Below are positions 7,816-15,549 of a stretch of DNA of 64,000 nt, in pieces. The notes under the pieces are model-generated. The model did not search any database. It was not told where the DNA came from and saw only the letters and a list, made by a program, of their open reading frames with translations. The position numbers and the translations under genes are program-made. The stretch comes from Bariatricus massiliensis (GTDB lineage: Bacteria > Bacillota > Clostridia > Lachnospirales > Lachnospiraceae): assembly GCF_900086725.1 (NCBI RefSeq), contig NZ_LT574838.1:1499617-1563616 (forward strand), in the 5' to 3' direction. The stretch's first letter is position 1; the number at the start of each line of letters is the position of its first letter.

Positions 7816-8140
7816 TCCCATCTTCTCCTTTCAGACCGCCAAGGATAACGGTAATCAGTTCAATCACATTCAGAAGTTCATCGTTTACACCGTTTCCCGC
7901 TTCAATCCTTTGCAATTCTGTAAGAACGGCGGCAAGTTCCTTGTGAAGTGCCTTAAATACTCTCGGATTGCCCTGCACCACCACATCCTGATTCAGACAG
8001 CGGCGGTAACAGTATTCCTGTTTTGGCAATCCCGATAAAGCAACCGCCTTGTTAATGAGTTCATTTTCTTCGGGCGATACCCGAAAACCTACTGTGATAT
8101 TCCTCCACCGGTTTTTGTTATCTCTGTTCTTAGCCGACAT
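7805..8140 (-). CDS. MobC-like relaxosome accessory protein
   Basis: The 111-residue protein carries the N-terminal motif RNITVGFRVSPEENELINKA found in small relaxosome proteins of the MobC/ribbon-helix-helix type. This is followed by KQEYCYRRCLNQ and a helical C-terminus. Such proteins help the relaxase open oriT. The ATG at 8140 with AAAGGAG nine bases upstream is used; an upstream in-frame TTG at 8146 is less likely. It overlaps the integrase stop and the next gene start, so integrase, MobC and ATPase form one coupled transcript. Confidence 0.7.
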   Translation of the reverse strand: MSAKNRDNKNRWRNITVGFRVSPEENELINKAVALSGLPKQEYCYRRCLNQDVVVQGNPRVFKALHKELAAVLTELQRIEAGNGVNDELLNVIELITVILGGLKGEDGNGE

Positions 8141-9221
8141 TTTCAAAATCTCCTTTCCCTAAATCATCTAATCTATCTGCCATTTCCGTCTGCTTGGACG
8201 GAAACAGGTGTGCGTATTGATAAGTGATGTCAATGCTTTCGTGTCCTACACGGTCTGCAATCGCTACCGCTGAAAATCCCATATCAATCAGCAAACTTAT
8301 ATGGCTGTGACGCAAATCGTGAATCCGTATGCGCTTCACGCCTGCGGCTTCCGCCCCTCTGTCCATCTCGTGATGAAGATAGCTTTTCGTTACCGTAAAA
8401 ATACGGTCTTTCTTTTTCAAGCCGTAGAGCATACCGATATACTCTTTCATTTCTTCACAAAGAAAATGCGGCATTTTAATCGTGCGGTTGCTTTTCTTTG
8501 TTTTCGGTGTGGTAATCACATCTTCGCCGTGTAAACGCTGATAGGATTTGTTAATCGTTACCGTTTCCTTATCAAAGTTGAAATCAGCGGCGGTTAAGGC
8601 TAATAATTCGCCCTCACGGATACCGCACCAATAGAGCATTTCAAAGGCATAAAAGGAAACAGGTTTGTCCATCATTTCATAGGAAAATTTCTTGTATTCT
8701 TCCTTTGTCCAAAACAGCATTTCCTTGTGTTCCTCACTTCCCATATTTCCCACCTTTGCGGCAGGATTGGAACGCAGTTCATAATAGCGTACAGCGTGAT
8801 TAAAGATAGCCGACAACTGATTGTGCAGCGTTTTCAGATAGGTCTGTGAGTACGGCTTTTTCTTTTCATCACGGTAGGCAAGCATTTCATTCTGCCAAGT
8901 GATAATCTCCTTTGTAGAAATCTCGCTGATTTTCAGCTTGCCAAAATAAGGAAGTATCTTCGTGCGAATAATATGCTCCTTTGTCAGCCAAGTGTTTTCT
9001 TTCAGACGGTTTTTCACATCGTTGATATACAGTTCCGTAAAGGCTTCAAAACTCATATCAAGGTCAGACGAGTTTTGCAACTGAAACATTCGCTCCCATT
9101 CCTGTGCTTCTTTCTTGGTTGCAAAGCCACGCTTGCATTTCTGCTTGCGTTCACCTTTCCAATTCACATACCTCGCCATTACATACCAAGTGCCGTTGTC
9201 CTCATTTTTGAATACTGGCAT
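8130..9221 (-). CDS. int: Tyrosine site-specific integrase of the mobile element
   Basis: The 363-residue protein has an N-terminal arm-binding domain (residues 1-50, GTWYVMARY), a SAM-like core-binding domain (about 55-155) and a C-terminal catalytic domain. The catalytic residues are Arg202 in CGIREGELLAL, His301 and Arg304 in HDLRHSH, His327 in GHES, and nucleophile Tyr336 in TYQYAHLF. All expected residues are present, so it should be active. The attachment sites proposed at 1704-1718 and 11074-11088 place its target in guaA. Confidence 0.92.
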   Translation of the reverse strand: MPVFKNEDNGTWYVMARYVNWKGERKQKCKRGFATKKEAQEWERMFQLQNSSDLDMSFEAFTELYINDVKNRLKENTWLTKEHIIRTKILPYFGKLKISEISTKEIITWQNEMLAYRDEKKKPYSQTYLKTLHNQLSAIFNHAVRYYELRSNPAAKVGNMGSEEHKEMLFWTKEEYKKFSYEMMDKPVSFYAFEMLYWCGIREGELLALTAADFNFDKETVTINKSYQRLHGEDVITTPKTKKSNRTIKMPHFLCEEMKEYIGMLYGLKKKDRIFTVTKSYLHHEMDRGAEAAGVKRIRIHDLRHSHISLLIDMGFSAVAIADRVGHESIDITYQYAHLFPSKQTEMADRLDDLGKGDFENVG

Positions 9222-9409
9222 TATTTTCTCTCCTTTCCTGCTCCGTAGAGTCTTTCATAAAAATACTGGCGGTTTACACGCCCCGCAATCGTAATAAATC
9301 CCTGTGCTTTCAGTTCCTCGTTCAGTTTTCTGATGAGTTTATAGGCATAGGGCTTTGATACGCTTAGTTCCTGTGCCACATCATCGGCACGAATAAATCT
9401 GTTTTCCAT
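9221..9409 (-). CDS. xis: Excisionase-like small HTH DNA-binding protein
   Basis: This 62-residue basic protein has a single winged-helix-like HTH with RADDVAQELSVSKPYAYKLI, then a GRVNRQYF wing. It shares one base with the integrase start (TAATG overlap), the usual arrangement of an excisionase with its integrase. It is short for an MerR-type protein and fits the excisionase class that bends DNA and favours excision. Confidence 0.75.
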   Translation of the reverse strand: MENRFIRADDVAQELSVSKPYAYKLIRKLNEELKAQGFITIAGRVNRQYFYERLYGAGKERK

Positions 9410-9433
9410 ATTGTCAGTCCTTTCATAAGATTT

Positions 9434-9511
9434 TTAAGCTGCCGTTCTCCCCGAATATTGTTCCTGCCCCCATTTCAGCAGCGTTATCTCGCTCACTCTT
9501 GAATAAATCAA
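9434..9511 (-). CDS. Candidate very small ORF upstream of the excisionase
   Basis: The frame from a TTG at 9511, or a GTG at 9496, reads MIYSRVSEITLLKWGQEQ... to TAA at 9434, giving 20-25 residues. The frame is open back to about 9556 with a protein-like composition (NDRPSRILRQDLL), but no ATG or ribosome site is seen. It may be a coded leader, a degraded gene or chance. Its position just before xis on the same strand is the main interest. Confidence 0.25.
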   Translation of the reverse strand: MIYSRVSEITLLKWGQEQYSGRTAA

Positions 9512-9557
9512 AAGGTCTTGGCGAAGTATCCTACTCGGACGGTCATTTAGTTTTCAT

Positions 9558-9607
9558 TAAGCATATACGCTTAGTGTTTTCTATTATGCTAAGCAAATAC
9601 GCTTGTG
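9558..9607. repeat. Two AAGC-type direct repeats in the control region
   Basis: TAAGCATATACGCTTAGTG (9558-9576) and TAAGCAAATACGCTTGTG (9590-9607) are direct repeats 32 bases apart; each is also partly palindromic (AAGC..GCTT). A similar sequence (CTAAGCAAAATCGCTTATA, minus strand) is at 1892-1910 near the left end. They may bind the XRE regulator or the integrase. Confidence 0.5.
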
Positions 9608-9654
9608 TCAAGAGGTTTTAGAGAAAATATTAAACTTTTTTGTTTCGTTTCCTC

Positions 9655-9684
9655 TTGACAATTCCTAAACATATCTGCTATACT
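9655..9684 (+). promoter_or_regulatory. Sigma-A-type promoter of the element XRE regulator
   Basis: TTGACA at 9655-9660 and TATACT at 9679-9684 are separated by 18 bases. The XRE start at 9718 has AAGGAG upstream. The AAGC repeats lie 50-100 bases upstream of the -35. Confidence 0.7.
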
Positions 9685-9717
9685 GATTGCAGTACATAAG
9701 CAAGGAGTGTAAACACT

Positions 9718-10248
9718 ATGGCTATTGGCGAAAGAATACATTTTTTCAGGCTTTTGCGTGGTATGACGCAAAAATATCTTGGTACGGCTGTCGGTTTTCC
9801 CGAACGGAGCGCAGATGTGCGTCTGGCACAGTACGAAACTGGCTCTCGTAAACCAAAAGCAGACTTAACAGCTGCATTGGCACAGGTGCTTGAGGTTTCC
9901 CCGCAGGCTCTCGATGTTCCCGACATTGACAGCTATATCGGTCTTATGCACACCCTATTTACCCTTGAAGATATTTACGGTCTTATCGTCAGTGAAGCAG
10001 ACGGGGAAGTCTGTCTGAAAGTCAGCAAGGACAAAGGTAAAGACGCTGCCGAGCTTTCAAAAATGCTCTATGCTTGGAAAGAACAGGCGGACAAGCTATC
10101 TTCCGAGGAAATCAGCAGGGAAGAATACGACAAGTGGCGTTATTACTATCCGAAGTTCGATACTACACAAATCTGGGCGAAAGTGCCCTCACAGGAATTA
10201 AGCGACGCATTAACCGAGCAATTCAAGGACAAGCCAAAAGATATGTAA
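9718..10248 (+). CDS. XRE-family regulator of the mobile element
   Basis: The 176-residue protein begins with an HTH (GERIHFFRLLRGMTQKYLG.. then RLAQYETGSRKPKADL) followed by a helical domain of unknown function (about 65-176) with the segment REEYDKWRYYYPKFD. It is divergent from excisionase and integrase, the classic position for a control gene of an integrative element. The ATG has AAGGAG ten bases upstream and a consensus promoter beyond. Confidence 0.82.
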   Translation: MAIGERIHFFRLLRGMTQKYLGTAVGFPERSADVRLAQYETGSRKPKADLTAALAQVLEVSPQALDVPDIDSYIGLMHTLFTLEDIYGLIVSEADGEVCLKVSKDKGKDAAELSKMLYAWKEQADKLSSEEISREEYDKWRYYYPKFDTTQIWAKVPSQELSDALTEQFKDKPKDM

Positions 10249-10269
10249 AAACAGCGAGGAACAAATACT

Positions 10270-10848
10270 ATGACTATTTTTCAAATATTGACTGCTATCA
10301 TTTTGCTTGTTTTCTATGCTTGCTACTATGCAAAGAAAATAGAGCAAAAGAAAAAAGGAATCCGTACCACGCAAATCGGAAAGGGAAAGCAAGGTGTTCC
10401 TCTATATATTGAAATTACCATGGGTGTTGCAACATTCTGCGTTGTGGTCGTAGAGGTCATAAGCATTGTGTTAGACTGGTCTATTTCTCCTGTATGGGTT
10501 AGAATTGCAGGACTAATTATATCTGCGTTTGGAGTCGCACTTTTTATAACAGCTATGCTTACAATGCGTGATAGTTGGCGTGCAGGCGTATCGAAAGATA
10601 AAACAGAGCTTGTCACATCAGGAGTATTCAAGATAAGCCGTAACCCAGCCTTTCTCGGCTTTGATCTTATGTATTTAGGTGTTTTAATGGTATTTTTAAA
10701 TTGGGTGCTTCTCATATTTTCAGCCTTTGCAATTCTCACGCTCCATTTGCAGATTGTAAACAACGAAGAGGACGCAATGTTATTGGCGTTCGGTGATGAA
10801 TATCTGAATTACAAGAAAAAGGTAAACAGATATTTAGGAAGGAAATAA
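10270..10848 (+). CDS. Membrane methyltransferase, isoprenylcysteine/phospholipid methyltransferase family
   Basis: The 192-residue protein has about four membrane segments and the family signature LVTSGVFKISRNPAFLGFD with NNEEDAMLLAFGDEYLNYKKK near the C-terminus. This is the SAM-binding region of the ICMT/PEMT-like membrane methyltransferases. The substrate is unknown. It lies 21 bases after the XRE gene and is followed by a strong terminator (10862-10907), so the two form a short operon at the right end of the element. Confidence 0.82.
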   Translation: MTIFQILTAIILLVFYACYYAKKIEQKKKGIRTTQIGKGKQGVPLYIEITMGVATFCVVVVEVISIVLDWSISPVWVRIAGLIISAFGVALFITAMLTMRDSWRAGVSKDKTELVTSGVFKISRNPAFLGFDLMYLGVLMVFLNWVLLIFSAFAILTLHLQIVNNEEDAMLLAFGDEYLNYKKKVNRYLGRK

Positions 10849-10861
10849 ATAGGCAAACGAC

Positions 10862-10907
10862 AAAACGCCCTTAGCTATGAGTTACTACCCACAGCTAAGG
10901 GCGTTTT
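10862..10907 (+). terminator. Strong terminator after the XRE/methyltransferase pair
   Basis: A 15-base perfect stem (AAAACGCCCTTAGCT with AGCTAAGGGCGTTTT) with a 16-base loop ends in TTTT on the + strand. It closes the element's rightward operon and, read from the other strand, could also stop guaA read-through. Confidence 0.8.
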
Positions 10908-10996
10908 AATATGGATTGTTATATCAGAAAACCATTTTCTTTCATTCTCTAACCCTAAAACCACTGGATTACAAGAATAATGGCTCTTATACAACC

Positions 10997-11013
10997 GTTA
11001 TCAAATTGTTATC
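10997..11013. repeat. GTTATC repeat at the right element end
   Basis: GTTATCAAATTGTTATC matches the left-end copy at 1817-1833 in 15 of 17 positions. It lies about 65 bases inside the proposed right boundary, supporting the element limits. Confidence 0.55.
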
Positions 11014-11030
11014 AAAAGACCTATTGAAAC

Positions 11031-11064
11031 GCCGCAAACCCGCATAAACACTGGGTTTACTAAG
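11031..11064 (-). terminator. Weak hairpin downstream of guaA, brought by the element
   Basis: AAACCC (11036-11041) and GGGTTT (11053-11058) form a short stem downstream of the guaA stop on the minus strand, with a poor T run. It resembles in place and sequence (CCGCAAACC) the much stronger hairpin at 1657-1697, suggesting a homologous guaA terminator from another strain or species. Confidence 0.45.
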
Positions 11065-11073
11065 CATTTTTGT

Positions 11074-11088
11074 TTATTCAAACTCTAT
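11074..11088 (-). other. Right attachment site within the guaA 3' end
   Basis: The last guaA codons, ATA GAG TTT GAA TAA, pair with the remnant at 1704-1718. GAGTT at 11081-11085 is the shared core. The codons after the core appear to be element-derived, restoring the Glu-Phe-Glu tail of GMP synthase. Confidence 0.6.
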
Positions 11089-12615
11089 CGTCCCCGGTGG
11101 TTTAGAGGTCAAATCATACACTACTCTATTAACCCCTTTCACCTCATTAATTATCCGGTTCATACACCGATTCAGCACTTCCCACGGAATCTCCGCCGCC
11201 TCAGCAGTCATAAAGTCACTTGTCGTGACCGCCCTGAGCGCCACGGCATAGTCATAAGTCCTGAAGTCACCCATGACCCCAACAGACCGCATATTCGTAA
11301 GTGCCGCAAAATACTGTCCCAGTCCTTTATCCACACCGGCCTTCGCAATCTCTTCCCGGTAAATCGCGTCCGCGTCCTGCACAATCTTCACTTTATCCGC
11401 GGTCACTTCCCCGATAATACGAATACCAAGTCCCGGCCCCGGGAATGGCTGGCGGCTCACAAGATACTCCGGAATGCCAAGTTCTCTTCCGGCCCTGCGG
11501 ACCTCATCCTTAAACAACAGCCTAAGCGGCTCCACAATCTCCTTAAACTCAACATGCTCCGGCAGGCCGCCCACATTATGGTGGCTCTTAATCACAGCAG
11601 ATTTTCCAAGTCCGGACTCAATCACATCCGGATAAATCGTCCCCTGCACAAGGAAATCTACAGCACCGATTTTCTTAGCCTCTTCCTCGAACACACGGAT
11701 AAATTCCTCACCGATAATCTTACGCTTTGCCTCCGGCTCCGTCACCCCCGCAAGCTTTTCATAGAAGCGCTCCTGTGCGTTCACACGGATAAAGTTAAGG
11801 TCATAAGGTCCCTCCGGCCCAAACACAGACTCAACCTCATCCCCCTCGTCTTTACGAAGAAGGCCATGATCCACAAAAACACAGGTCAGCTGCTTGCCCA
11901 CAGCTTTAGACAAGAGAACTGCTGCCACGGAAGAATCCACACCGCCGGACAGAGCGCAGAGCACTTTTCCGTCTCCCACCTTCTCGCGGATTTCACTGAC
12001 AGTCTTCTCCACGAAAGAATCCATTTTCCAATCACCCTTACAGCCACACACATTGTATACGAAATTAGAAAGCATCTTCGTCCCTTCCTGTGTGTGCATA
12101 ACCTCCGGGTGGAACTGTGTCGCATATAACTTTCTATCCGGGCACTCCATAGCCGCAACAGGGCACACTGGAGTGGTTGCAGATACCTTGAACCCCTCTG
12201 GAGCTTCTGCGATATAATCAGTATGACTCATCCAGCAGATTGTAGACTCGGATACTCCGTCAAACAAGACAGAACTACTGTCCACCTTCACCTCAGTCTT
12301 ACCGTATTCGCTGACCGGCGCAGTCTCCACCTTTCCTTCCAGCAGATAGGCCATCAGCTGGGAGCCATAGCAGATTCCGAGCACCGGTATTCCAAGTTCC
12401 AGAACCGCCTTCTCATACCGTGGAGATTCCTCACCGTACACGCTGTTAGGACCGCCCGTGAAAATAATTCCCTTCGGGTTCAGCTCTCTGATCTTATCTA
12501 AACTAATCGTGTAGGGATGTACCTCACAATAAACATTGCATTCCCTGACACGTCTTGCAATCAACTGGTTATACTGTCCGCCGAAATCGAGGACAATGAC
12601 TAATTCGTTCTTCAC
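11074..12615 (-). CDS. guaA: GMP synthase (glutamine-hydrolysing)
   Basis: The 513-residue enzyme makes GMP from XMP, ATP and glutamine. Residues 1-190 are a class I glutamine amidotransferase domain with nucleophile Cys82 in GICYGSQLM and the catalytic His/Glu in QFHPEV near 167. The ATP pyrophosphatase domain has the PP-loop SGGVDSS at about 219-225, and the C-terminal dimerization domain ends KPPGTIEFE. Length and motifs are normal. The last three codons appear to have been supplied by the inserted element. GGAGG upstream supports the ATG. Confidence 0.97.
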   Translation of the reverse strand: MKNELVIVLDFGGQYNQLIARRVRECNVYCEVHPYTISLDKIRELNPKGIIFTGGPNSVYGEESPRYEKAVLELGIPVLGICYGSQLMAYLLEGKVETAPVSEYGKTEVKVDSSSVLFDGVSESTICWMSHTDYIAEAPEGFKVSATTPVCPVAAMECPDRKLYATQFHPEVMHTQEGTKMLSNFVYNVCGCKGDWKMDSFVEKTVSEIREKVGDGKVLCALSGGVDSSVAAVLLSKAVGKQLTCVFVDHGLLRKDEGDEVESVFGPEGPYDLNFIRVNAQERFYEKLAGVTEPEAKRKIIGEEFIRVFEEEAKKIGAVDFLVQGTIYPDVIESGLGKSAVIKSHHNVGGLPEHVEFKEIVEPLRLLFKDEVRRAGRELGIPEYLVSRQPFPGPGLGIRIIGEVTADKVKIVQDADAIYREEIAKAGVDKGLGQYFAALTNMRSVGVMGDFRTYDYAVALRAVTTSDFMTAEAAEIPWEVLNRCMNRIINEVKGVNRVVYDLTSKPPGTIEFE

Positions 12616-12794
12616 AAGAGTTCCTCCTATTTTTTATAGTAATTTCATGTAACTATTCGGCGCAGGATTTTCTGTGTACTGCACCGTTTGTGTTAAAGTG
12701 TAAATCATTGTAACGCAAGCCCAGCGCCAACGTTGGTTTCCATGGGTCTGCGGTGTAACTATTCCGTCGTCTGAGCAGTTACGTTTTTATTATA

Positions 12795-12824
12795 AATGAG
12801 GTTGTCTCATTTAGCAACCTCATT
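12795..12824 (-). terminator. Hairpin downstream of the MATE gene
   Basis: AATGAGGTTG and CAACCTCATT form a perfect 10-base stem with a 10-base loop, 34 bases past the MATE stop on the minus strand. The T run after it is poor (TATAATAAAAA), so termination efficiency is uncertain. Confidence 0.45.
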
Positions 12825-12857
12825 GTAAACTTTCCCGCTATTTTCCGCAAATACGGA

Positions 12858-14213
12858 CTATACAAGGGCTCCCCGTTTCCATTTTCCACTGAAATACCGG
12901 AGCAAAAAGCAGACGACACGGAAGCACCAGTCGATGACCATGGCCACCCAGACGCCAAATACGCCCAGACCAAAGTGCTGTCCCAGCAGATAACTGAAAC
13001 CAATACGGAAAATCCACATCGATGCGATAGAGATGTACATACACATCTTTGCGTCCCCTGCCGCCCTAAACGCAGAAGGCAGGCAAAATGCCGCCACCCA
13101 AATCAGTACTGCGCTGATACCGTGGAACATCAATATCTGTTCTGTAGCCTTGGCCGTGACATCTGACAGATGATAAGCTTTCAGCACAAAAGGCAGTACG
13201 GCAAAGATAATGGCCACAGTGACCGCCATGGCAACATAGGCTATCACCATCAGTTTCTTCAAATAATAATGCACCTGCTCATAATCTCCGGCGCCCACAC
13301 ATCTAGAAATGACCGTAGTAATCGCAAGGGAGATAGCCATGCCGGGAAGAATCTGGAACTGTGCTACTGCGTTGGAGACTGCGTTTGCCGCAATGGCGTA
13401 TGTGCCGAAGGTAGACACAAGACTCAGAACAAGGATTTTTCCGAGCTGGAACATACTGTTTTCCAGCCCGTTAGGAACGCCTACAAGCAGGATTGCCTTA
13501 ATCATCTTTTTATTAGGCTTAAACCGCCAGCTTCTCTCTATATGAAGAACTCTCTTTTCGCTGCACAAAAGTACAGTGATAATTATGGCTGCCGCCATAC
13601 GTGACACTAACGTGGGAATCGCAACGCCCTCAGTGCCCCGGTGAAGTCCATATATAAGTATTGCGTTGCCGCTTACATTAATGACATTCATAATAATGGA
13701 AACCTGCATGGATATCCGCGAGTTGCCCATTGCCCGGAATATGGCCGCCCCGCCGTTATAGAGTGCAATGAATGGAATAGATGCTGATACAATCAGCAGA
13801 TAAGTATTGGCATGCCCCCGCACCTCCGAGGTGATATGCCCGAACACATTATGTAAAATAAAGCCCTTGCCTAGATACACGACCACTGTTATTACAACTG
13901 CGCACAGGGTGACAAACCAGATGAGCTGTGTAGAGGCATGACACCCCTCCTTGCGCTTGTCCTGACCGAGATACTGGCCGGCGACTACCGCGCCTCCGGT
14001 GGCTAAAGCCGCGAATATATTGATAATAAGAATCATAATATTATCTACCAGCGATACACCGGACACGGCTGCTTCTCCAACACTTGCAATCATAATTGAA
14101 TCTGCCATTCCCACAAGCACCGCAAGCAGCTGCTCCACGATCAACGGCCCAATCAATGCCGCCAGAGCTTTGTTGTCAAAAAGGTAATGGCTCCTGTCAT
14201 TCTTTTGTTTCAT
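12858..14213 (-). CDS. MATE-family efflux transporter
   Basis: The 451-residue protein has about twelve membrane segments in two homologous halves, with the MATE N-terminal pattern ALIGPLIVEQLLAVLVGMAD and SVGEAAVSGVSLVDNI. Members export drugs or metabolites using Na+ or H+ gradients; the substrate is not predictable. The ATG at 14213 (MKQKNDR) is chosen because GGAGTTGAG lies upstream; an ATG at 14231 is possible. It is not tightly linked to its neighbours. Confidence 0.88.
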   Translation of the reverse strand: MKQKNDRSHYLFDNKALAALIGPLIVEQLLAVLVGMADSIMIASVGEAAVSGVSLVDNIMILIINIFAALATGGAVVAGQYLGQDKRKEGCHASTQLIWFVTLCAVVITVVVYLGKGFILHNVFGHITSEVRGHANTYLLIVSASIPFIALYNGGAAIFRAMGNSRISMQVSIIMNVINVSGNAILIYGLHRGTEGVAIPTLVSRMAAAIIITVLLCSEKRVLHIERSWRFKPNKKMIKAILLVGVPNGLENSMFQLGKILVLSLVSTFGTYAIAANAVSNAVAQFQILPGMAISLAITTVISRCVGAGDYEQVHYYLKKLMVIAYVAMAVTVAIIFAVLPFVLKAYHLSDVTAKATEQILMFHGISAVLIWVAAFCLPSAFRAAGDAKMCMYISIASMWIFRIGFSYLLGQHFGLGVFGVWVAMVIDWCFRVVCFLLRYFSGKWKRGALV

Positions 14214-14323
14214 AATCCACTCAACTCCCATACAAACACGTTATAAAAAAGGACTTTGACACACTGCCAAAATCCCTTTTTTCTATGATACGATTAAATT
14301 GTACTCCTTTTTTCCGCGTTTGT

Positions 14324-15016
14324 CTACTCCTCTGTTGTCAATACATAGCGGTGCACCAGTGCGGCGATTCCTCCACCCACAAGCGGAGCCACGATAAAGA
14401 GCCATACCTGTGCGAGGGCTGTTCCCCCCACAAGAAGAGCCGGGCCAAAACTTCTCGCCGGGTTGACACTTGTTCCGGTGAATGGAATTCCAAGGATATG
14501 AATCAATGTCAGAGTAAGGCCAATGACCAGCCCTGCCACACTTGCGTTCTCTGTCTTGGATGTCACGCCAAGAATCAGCAGCACGAATACAAATGTAAGT
14601 ACTACCTCTATCAGAAAAGCGACTGGCATGGAAGTTCCCAGCGCACTTGCCTCTGCATATCCGTTCTGTCCCAGTGATTCATTGCTTCCAAAAAACGCCA
14701 CAAGAAGGCCTGCTCCTGCAATGCCTCCTAAAAACTGTGCAGCGACATATCCTGCGAAATCCTTTACTGTCATTTTCCCAGCCACAAGCATACCGAAAGA
14801 CACGGCCGGATTGATATGACAACCAGACACATTTCCGATAGAATAGGCCATAGCCACGATGGACAGGCCAAATGCAAATGCTATCAAAAGCGTAGACAAT
14901 GCAAGCGGAATCTCTGCCCCGTTATTAGCCACTAACGTATTGGCCGCGACCGCGCTTCCACAGCCAAACACGACGAGTACTGCCGTTCCGATAAACTCTG
15001 CGATGTATTTTTTCAT
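14324..15016 (-). CDS. Aquaporin (MIP family), AqpZ-like water channel
   Basis: The 230-residue protein has six membrane segments and the two pore loops HINPAVSFG (about 67-75) and SVNPARSFGPALLVGG (about 185-200). Arg in the second NPAR is the selectivity-filter residue, and spacing suggests the classical water-selective AqpZ type rather than GlpF; selectivity from sequence is only suggestive. A GAGGAATTACG ribosome site precedes the ATG. Confidence 0.93.
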   Translation of the reverse strand: MKKYIAEFIGTAVLVVFGCGSAVAANTLVANNGAEIPLALSTLLIAFAFGLSIVAMAYSIGNVSGCHINPAVSFGMLVAGKMTVKDFAGYVAAQFLGGIAGAGLLVAFFGSNESLGQNGYAEASALGTSMPVAFLIEVVLTFVFVLLILGVTSKTENASVAGLVIGLTLTLIHILGIPFTGTSVNPARSFGPALLVGGTALAQVWLFIVAPLVGGGIAALVHRYVLTTEE

Positions 15017-15136
15017 CGTAATTCCTCCTCTGTATTCCTCTATGAATTTGTGAAATTTATCACTAACAGTACATTAGCACGCACACTTTTCACTTACAAG
15101 AAACTTACTTTTCTTGCCTATTATTTACCTTTTTTG

Positions 15137-15388
15137 TTACTGGTGGTGCAAATACTTCTCTCTCGTGGCAAGCCCTCCCCTGATATGGCGCTCAGACTTG
15201 TTCACGTCCAGCACCCTGCGGGCCTCCGTCGCCAGAGCGGGATTAATCTGCAGGAGACGTTCCGTTACGTCTTTATGTATCGTGCTCTTACTAACACCGA
15301 ACGCCTTCGCCGTCTGTCTTACCGTCGCTTTATGTTCAATAATATAATATGCGATTTCTACTGCCCGCTCCTCAATGTAATCTTTCAT
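15137..15388 (-). CDS. spoIIID: Sporulation transcription factor SpoIIID
   Basis: The 83-residue DNA-binding protein matches the well-conserved SpoIIID: MKDYIEERAVEIAYYI, the HTH ATVRQTAKAFGVSKSTIHKD, then RHIRGGLATREKYL. It controls mother-cell genes with sigma-E during sporulation. The ATG at 15388 (MKDYIEER) with AGGGG upstream matches the usual family length; an upstream frame extension is not used. Its presence supports an endospore-forming host. Confidence 0.95.
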   Translation of the reverse strand: MKDYIEERAVEIAYYIIEHKATVRQTAKAFGVSKSTIHKDVTERLLQINPALATEARRVLDVNKSERHIRGGLATREKYLHHQ

Positions 15389-15549
15389 AAAAAACCCCTG
15401 CATAACTTGTTTTTACAATCTATGCAGCGCAATTATAGAGTATGACATTATGCAGTCAAATCTGCTCCTTAATATTCGCCCTTAACTTTGATATTTTTAA
15501 ACCTATTTTAAAACGGCATTATATGTTATTCTAATTACAGGAGGTGGAT

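Larger units (their letters stand above)
9410..9717. other. Regulatory gap between excisionase and XRE regulator
   Basis: This 308-base gap between divergent genes holds an open but ATG-less small frame (9434-9556, minus strand), two near-identical 18-base repeats (9558-9576 and 9590-9607) and a consensus promoter toward the XRE gene (9655-9684). No tRNA or other RNA gene is apparent. Confidence 0.5.
1713..11085. mobile_element. Integrative mobilizable element inserted in the guaA 3' end
   Basis: The roughly 9.4 kb element holds a tyrosine integrase and excisionase at 8130-9409, a MobC-like protein, a RecA-fold ATPase, a MobV-type relaxase, TnpV, an XRE regulator and cargo genes. It has no conjugative secretion genes, so it would need a helper conjugation system. 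The boundaries are inferred from the guaA-tail remnant at 1704-1718, the guaA tail at 11074-11088 and GTTATC repeats just inside both ends. TnpV and KTR proteins are common on Firmicutes mobilizable and conjugative transposons. The 3' end of guaA is a known integration hotspot. Confidence 0.75.

Noticed and set aside
10074..10412. 112-codon + frame overlapping the XRE and methyltransferase genes
   Set aside because: Shadow frame; both overlapped genes have motifs and ribosome sites.
12616..12857. Purine riboswitch upstream of guaA
   Set aside because: No purine-aptamer core or typical flanking stems could be seen in the leader of guaA.
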